Assembly (NCBI GenBank): GCA_020796225.1
Contig: CM036764.1
Location: forward strand, 21,342,733 to 21,406,732
DNA length: 64,000 nt
Source: Arion vulgaris
Lineage: Eukaryota > Mollusca > Gastropoda > Stylommatophora > Arionidae
Direction: 5' to 3'
How positions within the stretch are numbered: position 1 is the first letter of the stretch
The DNA's letters: not shown here
Content: more model-generated notes on this DNA
Seen by the model: only the letters and a program-made list of their open reading frames with translations
Told to the model about the DNA's origin: nothing
Database searches by the model: none

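Noticed and set aside
1..64000. A novel multi-gene system such as a defence or biosynthetic cluster
   Set aside because: Apart from the single exchanger gene and one tRNA, everything with recognisable coding content is transposon-derived; no set of neighbouring genes is present.

Overview
This is an animal nuclear genome window: AT-rich, with GT..AG introns, many tRNA-derived SINEs, decayed LINE fragments, DNA transposons and long minisatellites, and no compact gene order. The one recognisable protein-coding gene is on the + strand. It runs from the first exon I can place (5238) past the right edge (64000) and encodes an SLC4-family chloride/bicarbonate anion exchanger of the AE (band 3) type. 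I place 20 coding exons (about 3.3 kb of coding sequence, about 1,100 codons) from splice sites, matching intron phases and residues conserved with vertebrate AE1/AE2/AE3. The window holds almost the whole N-terminal cytosolic half plus the first two or three membrane segments; the rest of the transporter domain lies beyond the right edge. No promoter or start codon could be placed. A lophotrochozoan, perhaps a gastropod mollusc, is my best guess for the host. That is an inference from the transposon content (including a SPIN-type hAT element, known from a pond snail), not proof.

Layout. 1-5237: SINE and LINE debris and two long minisatellites (2565-3400 and 3520-4810, the second split by a SINE). 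5238-8990: two exons, with (CT)n, several SINEs, a LINE RNase H remnant and a 36-bp minisatellite between them. 8991-20735: a 28-bp minisatellite of about 39 units, LINE and pogo/Tigger fragments, and six exons of the acidic, basic and His-rich N-terminal region. 20736-25602: three exons of the start of the band 3 cytosolic domain; a foldback mariner splits a minisatellite here. 25603-45799: two large introns holding an intact-looking tRNA-Leu(UAG), three TA-flanked MITEs, tandem arrays, a Penelope-like RT fragment and a 1.7-kb direct duplication. 45800-54868: five exons completing the cytosolic domain, including a 33-nt exon. 54869-64000: a cluster of hAT elements, more SINE and LINE copies, and the exons for the first membrane segments.

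The cytosolic exons encode the pH-sensing and dimerising arm of the exchanger. Everything else is intronic or 5' flanking repeat material. Five apparent frameshifts lie in four otherwise conserved exons, each with the net length change that splice phase predicts. Together with a deletion-rich second copy of the direct duplication, they suggest under-polished assembly rather than a dead gene.
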